Counted from the stretch's first letter, positions 19,905 through 29,610 are shown. The stretch: DNA of 64,000 nucleotides from Enterovibrio norvegicus FF-33 (GCF_000286835.2 NZ_AJYD02000038.1:248001-312000), one strand, 5' to 3'. Numbers and translations are program-made. Notes: a model not told the origin generated them from the letters alone.

Positions 19905-20610
19905 TTAACTACCAGCGCGGCCGAGTGCTGCGCTGACATTTTCTGGACAGAAACTGCTGAAAATTGGCGTTCTAAATCGTTGAGTATCAATAAAGTGAGC
20001 TTGGGCAAATTTCGCTTTTAACAAACTATATTCTCGTGACTATTTACTGCGAAATTCTTACACGTTACTCAACGAGTAATACACCACCATTTCTAATACC
20101 TTGATGAAGCTCTCCGTTTCAAAAAAAACAAGGCATACTGAAAAATCCAAACAGAAAATGCCTTAATAAAAAGTCAGTATGTCATATTGATTTTTACGTA
20201 TTATATGTATTAGCCTCGCTTCTCAATAAAGTAGGAAGCGTTGGCCTTTAGCTGCCTATGGCTATTATTCCACTTCGCAAAGACTCACCGTTCATCTTCA
20301 ACCAACACATTGAGCATACATCCACATAGCCATGAAACTGAAAAGCTTATACCTTTTGCAACGTGTATAGCTTGGTTGCCCATCTCTGGCTATCACTCTG
20401 ATGAAGTCACGTAATCAACAACACCGAGTGAAAGTATTGAAAATTGGAATAATAAAAATACACCACAGCGTCACAAGCAAATATAAGATCAAGCACATAA
20501 AAGCAGATCAGCAACAACTATAATAAATACCATTATTAAGAGTGATACTTTGGTTATGTCCATTTTTATTTACTCAACGCATGCATAACTGGTAAGCATT
20601 GGAATTGTTG
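19905..20610. other. 706-bp gap without a convincing gene
   Basis: AT-rich DNA between the carboxypeptidase and the HTTM gene. No ORF in it has coding character and no clear terminator or promoter was seen. A minus-strand segment near 20212-20286 reads KWNNSHRQLKANASYF in one frame and LRSGIIAIGS in another. I remember similar short peptides as recurring in Vibrionaceae genomes, so it may be a degenerate dispersed repeat. That recollection is not verified. Confidence 0.4.
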
Positions 20611-22413
20611 ATGAGTTCTTTTAAAACAGTATTCGGTATCGACTTACGTACATTGGCATTGTTCCGTATCGGTCTCGCCTTAATGATTCTGGTTGATCTG
20701 ATCAGTAGAGCGCGTGATATCTCTGCGTTTTATACTGATGACGGGCTGCTTAGTCGCACCGCGTCCATGGCGCTTTCCTCAGAGTATCGACTTTCACTTT
20801 ATTGGATGAATGGTAGTGAATGGTTCGTCACGTTACTTTTTGTCATTGCTGCGTTCGTCGCTATCTTGCTCCTCATTGGCTACAAATCCAGAACCATGGC
20901 GTTCATTAGTTGGATTTTTCTTTTCTCTATCGTAAATCGAAACAGCATGATTGTAACCGGCGGTGACGTACTGCTCGTGGTTATGTGTTTTTGGGCAATC
21001 CTGTTACCTATTGGTGCAAGATTTTCAATAGATAGCTCGCTAAATCGTCGATATAAAACAGACGAAAATGCAGTACCTGATGACCACAGATACTTTTCAG
21101 TTGTATCGGTCGCCGTTCTTCTTCAGGTGATGTATTTGTATTTTTTCACCGCATTATTGAAAACGTCAGATGACTGGCAAGTCACCATGGATGCCGCATA
21201 CTACGCCGTTCATATCGAACAACTCGCCACCGTATTTGCCGTTTGGATGAGAGGTTTTCCTGAACTGTTAACCTTTGGTACTTACTTTGTTTGGTATCTA
21301 GAAATCATTGCAATATTTCTGGTTTTCTCTCCTATCTTCCACGTTCAATTGCGATTATTCACACTTGCACTGTTGATCGTCATGCACAGCGCCTTCTTTC
21401 TGTCTCTCCACATCGTGCTTTTCCCATTTATCGACTTTATGTCGCTGAGCTTACTCATTCCGGGAGTGTGTTGGGACTGGTTAGCCAAATTCAATGCCAA
21501 ACCCAAACGGAGAGACATCGTTATTTTCTATGATGAAGGCTGCGGATTCTGCAAGAAAACCTGCCTAATACTGCGAAACTTTCTTCTTCCTGACAGAGTA
21601 AAACTACACCCTGCGCAGCAGAACCCAGACATTTATCCGATCATGGAACGGGAAAACAGTTGGGTACTTCGCGATCATCAAGGTGGCTTACACACTCACT
21701 GGAATGGCGTTCAATATCTGTTTAAAGTGTCGCTACTTTTTAGGCCCATCGGCATTGTGATGGGATGGAAACCCCTGTTAGGGATCGGAAATAAACTCTA
21801 CCGTTGGATCGCGGATAATCGAGACATGATGGGGCGAATAACGGAACGATTTCTGCCTTATAACGACCCAAAAGACCATGCTGGGTACGTGGAAAATTGT
21901 GTGGCCTTGGGTGCACTTTATATTGTGACCTACTACAACGTTAGCGGTGTTCAGCAGTTTCAAATTAAACGCCCTCAACATGTATCAATACCCGCTAAAG
22001 TACTTCGCATTGATCAACACTGGGGTATGTTTGCTCCTTCCCCCCTTAAATTCTCTTTGATGCCCGTCATCGAAGGTAAAACTCGAGGTGAAGACGTGGT
22101 TGACGTTTGGAATATGAATGTTGAGCCACCTAGCCGAGTGATACCTGAACATCTATCTACTGAGTTCAAAAATTATCGTTGGCGCAAATACTTTGGAAGG
22201 CTGCATTCAAATCGTAACAAGAAAGTACTCGCAGGTTATGGTGGCTATTTATGCAAGCAATGGAATAACGAAATCTTACCCAAAAACAAACAGTTGGCAT
22301 CTTTCACAATTGAATTTGAACGACTAAGAACCATGCCAAATTATAGGCCGCGTAAACCCTCAACAATAAGGGTGTGGACCCATTGGTGCTTCAAAGAATA
22401 CGCAAAAAAATAG
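20611..22413 (+). CDS. HTTM-DCC fusion membrane protein
   Basis: A 600-residue protein with two joined parts. Residues 1-290 carry about seven hydrophobic helices of the HTTM type, the membrane domain related to vitamin K-dependent gamma-carboxylase (opening FGIDLRTLALFRIGLALMI; later WYLEIIAIFLVFS). Around residue 305-420 lies a DCC/DUF393 thiol-disulfide domain with FYDEGCGFCKKTC, giving the CxxC pair. A long tail of unknown function follows. I chose the ATG at 20611 over a TTG at 20599 because TTGGAAT is well placed for 20611. The role is unknown; electron or thiol transfer across the membrane is plausible. Confidence 0.8.
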   Translation: MSSFKTVFGIDLRTLALFRIGLALMILVDLISRARDISAFYTDDGLLSRTASMALSSEYRLSLYWMNGSEWFVTLLFVIAAFVAILLLIGYKSRTMAFISWIFLFSIVNRNSMIVTGGDVLLVVMCFWAILLPIGARFSIDSSLNRRYKTDENAVPDDHRYFSVVSVAVLLQVMYLYFFTALLKTSDDWQVTMDAAYYAVHIEQLATVFAVWMRGFPELLTFGTYFVWYLEIIAIFLVFSPIFHVQLRLFTLALLIVMHSAFFLSLHIVLFPFIDFMSLSLLIPGVCWDWLAKFNAKPKRRDIVIFYDEGCGFCKKTCLILRNFLLPDRVKLHPAQQNPDIYPIMERENSWVLRDHQGGLHTHWNGVQYLFKVSLLFRPIGIVMGWKPLLGIGNKLYRWIADNRDMMGRITERFLPYNDPKDHAGYVENCVALGALYIVTYYNVSGVQQFQIKRPQHVSIPAKVLRIDQHWGMFAPSPLKFSLMPVIEGKTRGEDVVDVWNMNVEPPSRVIPEHLSTEFKNYRWRKYFGRLHSNRNKKVLAGYGGYLCKQWNNEILPKNKQLASFTIEFERLRTMPNYRPRKPSTIRVWTHWCFKEYAKK

Positions 22414-22457
22414 GTTTATCTGTTGCAGCAACATCTGTAGTAGACGTTTTAGGCTAG

Positions 22458-22676
22458 AGCGATGGATCATTTGGGTACTTACCAAGCATCGCACTAGGTG
22501 CCATTTATACCGCGAAATTCATGAAAGCCATGCGTAAAACCATGGACGTGGGTGGATGTTTAGAGAACCTAGATTTAGCGCCGCTCAGTGCATCGTTGGA
22601 AGAGAAAATTTGGTCAAAAGGCTCGACACTCTCCACCGATGAATGTTTATTCAAGTGACGAGTGAAGCGCTCAACA
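22458..22676 (+). pseudogene. Truncated, frameshifted copy of the M32 carboxypeptidase 3' end
   Basis: Position 22461 aligns with 19641 and continues without gaps for 183 bp. I count 28 mismatches, about 85% identity. The decoded peptide runs from DGSFGYLPSIALGAIY to EEKIWSKGSTLSTDE, paralleling residues about 410-470 of the intact enzyme. One base is then missing, giving a stop in frame, while similarity resumes in another frame to about 22676. It has no start and lacks the catalytic part, so it is not functional. Confidence 0.9.
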
Positions 22677-23924
22677 CCTCACCACCGGCACATCGCCCCA
22701 CCGCGTCGTATACTGGGGCGACAAAAATTCACGCCGCATGCCCCACTTCGGATCGATCCCCTGCGCAGCCATAAACACCGCGCCCGTACCATAACGCTGA
22801 TTCAATCCATCAAACGCCTGCATCAACGCTGGATTCCCAGGCTGAGTGTTAAACAAGTCTGGCTGCACGTGCTTGGCGTTAACCAAATCAAGCAACCCGA
22901 CACCCACTTTGTAATACCGCACACCTTCTTGAAACAGCTTCGGTACCATAGCCGCTACTGCCGATGTGATCACCGCCGTGTCATCCGCTGGAAACGCAAA
23001 GTGCACCATCTGCTTAAAGCTTTTTGGTTTTTCATCAAACGGAGAGTTACCCGCAAACACCATCAACACCGAACACAAAGACCCTTGTACACGCATTTTT
23101 GCTGCTGCAATTCCCGCGTGTTTACACAATGCCTGGCGTAGCGATTCTTCATCCTGAATCCGCTCACCCATCGAACGCGTTGAGAAGATCTGCTTCTTGT
23201 CAGCGCGGGCCACGTCCCACCCTTTGCAGACCTCCCCGTTTAGCTCCCTGACCGTGCGTTCCATTTCAATGTTGAATTCCTTACGCGCAAGGCCAAGTGG
23301 CATGCGAGACAACTGCAGTGCGGTATTCACCCCTTGGAGCTTCAACCGCGCGGCAATTTTACGGCCGATGCCCCACACATCCCCCGCTTCCATGTGCGAA
23401 AGCACCGCAATACGCTCGGCTTCCGAGTCCAACACACAGACACCGTTGTAACCCTGTAACTTTTTCGCTGCATGGTTAGCCGCTTTGGCCAAGGTCAAGG
23501 TTGCCCCCATACCTACCCCGACCGCCAACCGACACTCTTTCCATACTGCATGACGCAGTTCCTGCCCTTGCGCACGTAAATCAAGCACCGCACTGCAGCG
23601 ATGAAACGATAGGAACGATTCATCGATCGAGTAGACATGCTGCTCAGGCGCAAAGCGACCGATCACCTGCATCATGCGATCAGACAAATCGCCATAAAGC
23701 TCATAGTTCGACGAACACACAATCACCCCTGCCGCCTCACAACGGGCACGAACCTGAAAGTACGGTTTGAATTTCTCTATGCCTGCCTCTTTCGCCTGTC
23801 GGTTCGCCGCGACGACACAACCATCGTTATTAGAAAGCACAATGACTGGCTTGCCACGCCAATCAGGCCTAAACACCTGCTCGGCACTGCAATAAAAGGA
23901 ATTGGCATCCACTAACGCGTACAC
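22671..23924 (-). CDS. umuC: DNA polymerase V subunit UmuC
   Basis: A 417-residue Y-family polymerase of normal UmuC length. The N-terminal catalytic motif is MYALVDANSFYCSAEQVF (Asp6), followed by VVLSNNDGCVVAANRQAKEAG and the second acidic motif YSIDESFLSF near residue 100. Helix-hairpin-helix DNA contacts follow at DVWGIGRKIAARL. With two UmuD' subunits it copies damaged templates. Its first 13 bp overlap the umuD end, so the two are coupled. Its last few bases touch the carboxypeptidase remnant. Confidence 0.95.
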   Translation of the reverse strand: MYALVDANSFYCSAEQVFRPDWRGKPVIVLSNNDGCVVAANRQAKEAGIEKFKPYFQVRARCEAAGVIVCSSNYELYGDLSDRMMQVIGRFAPEQHVYSIDESFLSFHRCSAVLDLRAQGQELRHAVWKECRLAVGVGMGATLTLAKAANHAAKKLQGYNGVCVLDSEAERIAVLSHMEAGDVWGIGRKIAARLKLQGVNTALQLSRMPLGLARKEFNIEMERTVRELNGEVCKGWDVARADKKQIFSTRSMGERIQDEESLRQALCKHAGIAAAKMRVQGSLCSVLMVFAGNSPFDEKPKSFKQMVHFAFPADDTAVITSAVAAMVPKLFQEGVRYYKVGVGLLDLVNAKHVQPDLFNTQPGNPALMQAFDGLNQRYGTGAVFMAAQGIDPKWGMRREFLSPQYTTRWGDVPVVRC

Positions 23925-24319
23925 AAAAGCGGACTCTGGCGGTGACAGCGGATAGAGCGGATCACAACACCCTCAATGGTAAAGGTGTCGTGTTGAGTGA
24001 TGGCCACAGAGGAATACTTGTCATTGGCCGAGAGCAAAAGGCGACGCGAAACATCAAGTAGCTTACAGATAAACTCGCCGTTTAAGTTTGCCACAATCAC
24101 ATCACCATCCCTGGCGGTAACGTGCCGATCGACGATCAAAATGTCGCCATCGAAGATGCCCACGCCCTGCATGGAATCACCCGACGCTTTACCAATAAAG
24201 GTCGCGCTTGGATGCTCGACAAGCAGCTCATCAAGGCTCAAAGGCAATTGGCGATAATCGCCCGCTGGCGACTCAAAGCCAGTAATACCGGCACTAGCAA
24301 GAATAGGGATAATGGTCAT
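23912..24319 (-). CDS. umuD: UmuD, self-cleaving subunit of polymerase V
   Basis: A 135-residue LexA-fold serine protease. The scissile bond is probably Ala10-Gly11 (ILASAGITGFESPA). The catalytic pair is Ser49 (SGDSM) and Lys86 (EFICKLL), with the 37-residue spacing of E. coli UmuD (Ser60/Lys97). Only ten residues precede the cleavage site against 24 in E. coli. RecA filaments trigger cleavage to UmuD', which activates UmuC. A near-perfect LexA box ends 8 bp before... the start side of the gene at 24328, giving tight SOS control. Confidence 0.95.
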   Translation of the reverse strand: MTIIPILASAGITGFESPAGDYRQLPLSLDELLVEHPSATFIGKASGDSMQGVGIFDGDILIVDRHVTARDGDVIVANLNGEFICKLLDVSRRLLLSANDKYSSVAITQHDTFTIEGVVIRSIRCHRQSPLLCTR

Positions 24320-24327
24320 AAAATATA

Positions 24328-24343
24328 CTGTTTATATATACAG
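24328..24343 (-). promoter_or_regulatory. LexA (SOS) box of umuDC
   Basis: CTGTTTATATATACAG fits the CTGT-N8-ACAG consensus exactly, with an AT-only spacer. It lies 8 bp upstream of the umuD start codon (24317-24319), so bound LexA would block transcription starting there. Confidence 0.93.
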
Positions 24344-24439
24344 TATTCATTTTAGCGCTTTTCGTCTTACAAGCAAGATTCCACGTTTCTGACAGCCGGA
24401 AATTTGAACAGGACTAACACGCAGCAGGGGCACAATCAC

Positions 24440-24582
24440 GCAAAGATAGTTGAAACCGTAAATGCCATTGAAGCAGCTGAGGCTGCTTGGAAGGCGCCAA
24501 GAGACACGTGCTGGGCGACGGTTTCTATAAACCTACCGTGCTGGCAGATATGGGTCAGGATATGGCCGTCGCAAGCGAAAGC
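24440..24582 (+). pseudogene. Remnant of an aldehyde dehydrogenase gene (succinate-semialdehyde type)
   Basis: Two plus-strand frames give pieces of one family in order: AKIVETVNAIEAA (about 24440-24480) and, after a shift near 24487, EGAKRHVLGDGFYKPTVLAD then MAVASE. They match the C-terminal part of GabD-like enzymes, where AKVEEHIADALEKGA leads into GGNFFQPTILVDV and VSKEE. No start, catalytic Cys/Glu or downstream half remains. The identification rests on remembered family sequence. Confidence 0.55.
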
Positions 24583-24779
24583 ACCGACTCAGTCACCCCC
24601 TCCTCCCACAACACCCCCATCATCAAAGCCATGCTCGATGTCATTAGATGGCCACAAAGGATGACGAAACAAGAAGAGAGCGCCAGCGCCAAGACATACC
24701 AACCGCTAAAGCCGCAGGCAATGACAAAATCAGCGACAATCAACCCGATACAGAACGGCATCAGAACGTGAAAAACCAC
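24555..24779 (-). CDS. Doubtful small membrane protein or gene fragment
   Basis: A 74-residue frame from a GTG at 24779 (first ATG 18 bp further in). It is very hydrophobic, with two likely helices (CIGLIVADFVIACGF and YVLALALSSCFVILCG). It lies 41 bp downstream of the mscS stop on the same strand. No ribosome site is evident, and its 3' end overlaps the aldehyde dehydrogenase remnant on the other strand. It may be the end of a lost gene. No family recognised. Confidence 0.25.
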   Translation of the reverse strand: MVFHVLMPFCIGLIVADFVIACGFSGWYVLALALSSCFVILCGHLMTSSMALMMGVLWEEGVTESVLSLATAIS

Positions 24780-24819
24780 AGAGAGAGGAAAGACAACACC
24801 TAAACCGTTTGAGTAGACA

Positions 24820-25737
24820 TCAAGAACCGTTTAGTGCGTGGATCTTGGATTCATGCTCGGCATGCCCATCATGTGGCGCCATCTTGACCTGAAAATTGTG
24901 CGCCTTAATTCCCGCAGCCTGAAAACGTATTGCGATTCCCGTACGAATATCACTGGCGAGATTCCAAGCTCTGGAAGCTGAATTAGTCCAACCCGCCACC
25001 CAGCATTGATAAGCATCTTTATCGAGATCCATGACCCAGAATGCAGGCGCATCCTGAGAAATAAAATGCTGACTGTCCTCCACTGCCTCAATAGCCATCT
25101 GTCGTACTTGCTCTAAATCATTTTCGTAAGAAGTATAAAACTCCACATGAACCCAAATGTAAGGATCGTTGTAAGAGAAGCTTTCCAACTCCAGAGACAG
25201 CATTTTGTTGCTGGGAATGATCAACCGCTTCCAGTTCCAGAGCTTAATAATCGTGTGGTTTAGGCTGATGTCCTCCACGGTACCGTATTGGTTATCAACC
25301 ACGACGGTATCCCCGACCCGGATAGCCTTGGAAAGAGAAAGCACGACACCAGCAATAATATTTTCGATAACAGGCTTCGCTGCAAACCCCAGAACCGTGG
25401 TAGAAACAGCAACAACAATTGAAACCAAAGCAGCAGGTATCGAGTTTAGAAAAGGAAACGATAACGCGATACCAAAGACAACAAAGATAAAGAAAAAGGC
25501 TATCTTGCTGATAATGGAAAAACGATTCTCAATTTTCTCTACCGCCGCATCAATTTCTGCGGGTTGTCCTGGTACTTTAGGAGAAGTAGTCTGGACGCTG
25601 TTGAAGTTTTTAAGACGCCGGAGCCTTTTTTCACGGTTTGATTTTGATTTTAACAGCGCAGAAGCCGCCCACCAGATAACAACTACCCCAATCAGGCAGA
25701 CTGTACCAAGATAGATATAAAGATTGTCTATCGTCAT
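24820..25737 (-). CDS. MscS-family mechanosensitive channel
   Basis: A 305-residue inner-membrane channel with three helices (about residues 7-28, 72-95 and 100-130). The pore-lining helix and beta-domain junction read GFAAKPVIENIIAGVVLSLS then KAIRVGDTVVVD and GTVEDISLNHTIIKLWN, which is diagnostic of MscS. The C-terminal alpha/beta domain follows. It would release solutes on osmotic downshock. It is transcribed away from the DUF1989 gene, with a 242-bp gap between starts. Confidence 0.88.
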   Translation of the reverse strand: MTIDNLYIYLGTVCLIGVVVIWWAASALLKSKSNREKRLRRLKNFNSVQTTSPKVPGQPAEIDAAVEKIENRFSIISKIAFFFIFVVFGIALSFPFLNSIPAALVSIVVAVSTTVLGFAAKPVIENIIAGVVLSLSKAIRVGDTVVVDNQYGTVEDISLNHTIIKLWNWKRLIIPSNKMLSLELESFSYNDPYIWVHVEFYTSYENDLEQVRQMAIEAVEDSQHFISQDAPAFWVMDLDKDAYQCWVAGWTNSASRAWNLASDIRTGIAIRFQAAGIKAHNFQVKMAPHDGHAEHESKIHALNGS

Positions 25738-25979
25738 ACCCGCACCATTTCCTATTTATAGCCCAAACACAAAGACGCCAAAACCTTTGGTTTCATGGTA
25801 GACACCTTGCACGACAAACTCCACGACCAATAGAAATAATCTGGGTGTTATGAAGCGTTTATTTCAATATCCAACAGCTTCAGATTGACTAGATATGGTA
25901 CTAATGACCCGCTTCTGAAACCTCAATATTGAAGAGATCGGATATACTTACTTCATCGTGATGGCATAGAGAAAATAAC

Positions 25980-26846
25980 ATGACGAAAAACAGAAAAAGT
26001 GAGGGTGTTGCAAGTGTTTCACCAACGGATGCACACGAACGCCGCGCAGCTAAAGCCGTTGTCTGTTACGCCACAGATTCTCTGCCTCCCTTTGATGCCA
26101 ATTTTTATCACACAGCAAGAGTTTCATCCACTCGCACTGCTTTACAAGAGATCCCCCCAAGGGAAGCACGCTGCTTTGTCGTTCCTGCTGGGTGTTTTTT
26201 CCGGATTTCCTGCCAGCATGGGTCACAGGTTGGGGACTTGAATCTCTGGCAACGAGATGATCTCAGTGAACACTTTTTCAGTGGAAAAACCCGACAACTG
26301 CATGCCACCCATTTAACAACCGGTGACAGATTGTGGAGCAACATGCCTTATTTAAGGCCGATAGCAACGATTACAGATGATTCATTGAGCTGGTATGGAT
26401 GGGATCAGGATGGCGCGGGTGTACATGATGTCATTGGCACGCGTTGCGACCCCTACACACACAACCGACTCCATGGAGAAAACTACCATCATTGCTGCCA
26501 CTCTAACCTCACCCGTGCACTGGCGGATACACGAGGCGTCAGCCCAAAAGACGCAGAAAAACACATTCATGATGTATTAAATGTGTTTATGTGTACGGGT
26601 TTCACCAAAGATTCGCACCAATATTTTATGAAAGCCAGCCCAGCACGCAAAGGGGATTATATTGAGTTCTTTGCCGAAACCGATTTGCTTGGAGCGCTTT
26701 CAGCATGTCCAGGGGGAGATTGCAGCAGCACCCATTCCAGTGATGGCGCGCAGTGTTTTCCGCTGACGGTAGAGGTTTTCACCCCAGAGAAACAAACGCT
26801 TGATACGTGGCAACCCTTCCAACGTAGTGAGTACATTGCTAAATAG
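25980..26846 (+). CDS. DUF1989 / urea carboxylase-associated family protein
   Basis: A 288-residue protein. From about residue 58 it follows the DUF1989 pattern: PPREARCFVVPAGCFFRI, GSQVGDLNLW, ATITDDSLSWYGWD and the ending DLLGALSACPGGDCS. Family members sit in urea carboxylase and allophanate operons and are thought to be metabolite-converting accessory enzymes. No urea genes are nearby here, so the substrate is unknown. It ends 1.1 kb before the lipopeptide operon on the same strand and is unlikely to belong to it. Confidence 0.8.
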   Translation: MTKNRKSEGVASVSPTDAHERRAAKAVVCYATDSLPPFDANFYHTARVSSTRTALQEIPPREARCFVVPAGCFFRISCQHGSQVGDLNLWQRDDLSEHFFSGKTRQLHATHLTTGDRLWSNMPYLRPIATITDDSLSWYGWDQDGAGVHDVIGTRCDPYTHNRLHGENYHHCCHSNLTRALADTRGVSPKDAEKHIHDVLNVFMCTGFTKDSHQYFMKASPARKGDYIEFFAETDLLGALSACPGGDCSSTHSSDGAQCFPLTVEVFTPEKQTLDTWQPFQRSEYIAK

Positions 26847-27975
26847 CTCACGTTAATCCTTGGTACAGCGAGTGGAAACTGCCGAATTTACCACAATGCG
26901 TATTTACATTGATGTAACACTTATTTATCGACGCATAAATTTACTTAGACCATGGTCGTTCTGGTCAGAAGAGACACTCTTTGTGTCCCCCTTGAGATCA
27001 CCGTTAACTTCCTAACATTTCATAACTTTATTAAATCACACTAAAAAACAAACCAAATGCAGATGCCCCCAAAAAAAACATTAGGCATTCACATCGACAC
27101 TTATGTTTCAAATTATATTTAGAAAAATGATACATTCATTACTTTGTAGAAAAAAATAAAGCAACGAAAGGCACCATAGATCTCATGGAAAAATGAGAAT
27201 CAAAATCACATCCCAAATAGAAATAGCGTTTATAACAGCACAAGTGAAAAAATTAGGCGTCAATTTACTGGATAAAATTGACTCTTTCCGAGGAAAGATC
27301 GCAAGTGGATATATGCTATAAATGTTCAATGCCTACGCGCACAAGCCTGTGAATCAATAGGTTAAATAATCAACAACTTGGACTGATTTGGGTAGCAACT
27401 TATTGAGTAATTACTTGGTTAAATGAAAGGACAACCATTGGCCTGAACATAAAATACTGATGTACATTCACGTGAAATCACACATCTTTTCCTAGCGTCG
27501 ATCATCCAATATATACATCACCCCATGTAAACTGCGTCTCAAAAAAATGTAACGTCTCTAGTTTCTGCGAAAAAAAACACAGTATATGGCTCGTGTAATA
27601 AACGCTAATTTTCTCTTAAAAAATCGACAACCCAAGACACCCTTCACAAAGTCACAAAGACCAGAAATCACAACACACACAACATATAATCTCAAAATAC
27701 AACAATCCAGCAGGCATGACGCAACTCACTCCACCCATAAAAAAACAAGTGAATTTATAAATGTAACACTAAAAATCAATTAGTTATGCTGTCATTTTCA
27801 TTGTAATGAAAATTCACACTTTTAGCATATATACGCATTTCCCATATTTTATGATTAATGAGAGTCCTCTCGCGGCCTCACCCGAAAAACATAGATTACT
27901 AGACACTTTAAGTATTGAATCTCGATTCTTGTAACTGTCAGTTCTGCTCATTGCAATACATTCAAGGTAGGGATC
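26847..27975. other. 1.1-kb AT-rich gap upstream of the lipopeptide operon
   Basis: Clearly more AT-rich than its surroundings, with many A-runs (for example near 27060 and 27540). The single plus-strand frame of 65 codons at 27586 is lysine/threonine-rich, has no ribosome site and is rejected. The last 180 bp hold the 20-bp palindrome at 27794-27813. This is where the promoter of the 36-kb operon should lie. The composition is of the kind bound by H-NS in this group (inference). Confidence 0.6.
27794..27813. promoter_or_regulatory. 20-bp palindrome upstream of the lipopeptide operon
   Basis: ATTTTCATT (27794-27802), GT spacer, AATGAAAAT (27805-27813) is a perfect inverted repeat 162 bp before the first NRPS start. 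TTGTAA inside it (27801-27806) could double as a -35 element, with an AT-rich CATATATA following, though the spacing is not ideal. Size and symmetry fit a dimeric regulator. It is not a clean Fur or LexA site. Confidence 0.5.
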
Positions 27976-29610
27976 ATGTTTTTCCAATTTAGTACTCTGG
28001 TTGATGTTCTCGATAAAGCGAGTCAACAAAGCACCAAAGGTATTTACTTCTCCCACCACAAAAATCCGGCGGAATTTTTAAGCTATGGCGAGTTAAAACA
28101 ACAAGCACTCGCGGTCTCCGAGAATTGGAAAAATATAGGTGTCAAACCCCAAGATAAGATCATTCTCCAAATTGAGGACAATGAATCATTTGCCATTGCC
28201 TTTTGGGCGTGTGTATTTGGAAGATTCATTGCTGTCCCCTTAGCTTTTGGCACAACACAATCACACAAACAAAAATTGGCAAGCATCGAAAAAACGCTTA
28301 TCACACCATGGATAGTGATTGAAGATGCCAATCGAGATCATGGCTGTGCTATTGATGACGATAGAGTGCTCTTACTTAAAAAGCGCCAAGATGTCCTAGA
28401 AATAGAACCCTCTCGAATAGATTCAAAACCAGATGACATTGCATTCATTCAGTTTTCTTCAGGTTCAACTGGTTCTCCTAAGGGAGTGACCCTTACCCAT
28501 ACAAATATCATCACAAACAACATATCTACAATTGAAGCCACAAAAACGACTTTAAACGACACCACTTTTAGCTGGATGCCACTGACTCACGATATGGGAC
28601 TCATCGGCTTTCACATCAATCCAATGATGGTTGGCTGTGATCAATACTTGATGCCAACAGCAAGTTTTATACGAGACCCATTAAGTTGGCTGAAGAATGC
28701 ATCAGACGTCAAAGCAACCATTCTTTCTTCGCCTAACTTTGGCTATAGCTATCTACTAAAAAAACTAAACAACTCCCGAAAAACCCCTGAATGGTCTCTC
28801 TCTAATGTGCGCCTCATATTTAATGGTGCAGAGCCGATTGATGCCGCATTGAGTGAAAAATTTACTGCCGATTTGGCAAAGTTTGGCCTCAAAAGCAACG
28901 TGATGTTTCCAGTATATGGGTTGGCAGAAGCCACGTTAGGCGTCACGTTTCCTCCCGCTGGCCGACATCTCAAAACGATTTTCGTAAACAGAGACCATTT
29001 AGGTATTGGCGCAGAAGTCGATGTACAGCCTCATGGGCTGCAGTTTGTTGCTTTAGGAAGGCCGATACATGACATGGACGTTGATATAACGCTCAACGGT
29101 CAACTCTGCGACGAAATGGTCATCGGAGACATTGAGATAAGAGGTGGCAGTGTTACAAAGGGGTATTTCAATGACCCAGACAAGACAGCTGCAACGATCT
29201 CTAATGATGGATGGCTAAAGACTGGGGATCTTGGGTTTTTCAAAGATGGTGAGCTTTACGTAACAGGGCGAAGCAAAGACCTAATCATCATTAATGGACA
29301 AAATATTTACCCCCACGATTTGGAGCAAACCCTCGCTAATGCCGAGGGAATTTCACTAGGCTCTGTCGCTGTGACTTCGATCGACTCACCCAGTCAAGCA
29401 AATCCATTACTCGCTGTTTTCGTCCAGTATCGTGGAACACTCGAAAGCTTCATCAGTATAAAAAAATCCGCACAGACCCTTTTGCTCGCACATCATCAAC
29501 TCCATGCCGATATCGTTGTACCTGTAAAACTTATTCCCAAGACGACCAGTGGAAAGATCCAACGCTTTCAACTCAAAAGTAGAGCAGAAGATGGAGAGTT
29601 CACTCATGTG
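27976..29610 (+). other. Fatty acyl-AMP ligase (FAAL) loading domain
   Basis: The first 545 residues activate a fatty acid as acyl-adenylate and pass it to the following PCP. Landmarks: FSSGSTGSPKGVTLTH (P-loop), SWMPLTHDMGLIGFHINP, ILSSPNFGYSYLL and VTGRSKDLIIINGQNIYPHD. The last is the FAAL version of the hinge motif, unlike CoA ligases or amino-acid A domains. Chain length cannot be read from sequence. Confidence 0.88.

Noticed and set aside
27586-27783. 65-codon plus-strand frame before the lipopeptide operon
   Set aside because: Composition is that of AT-rich non-coding DNA (Lys, Thr, Asn rich), with no ribosome site.
27794-27813. Fur box
   Set aside because: The palindrome shares AT-rich symmetry but not the GATAAT repeat structure of Fur sites; no siderophore-specific genes support it.
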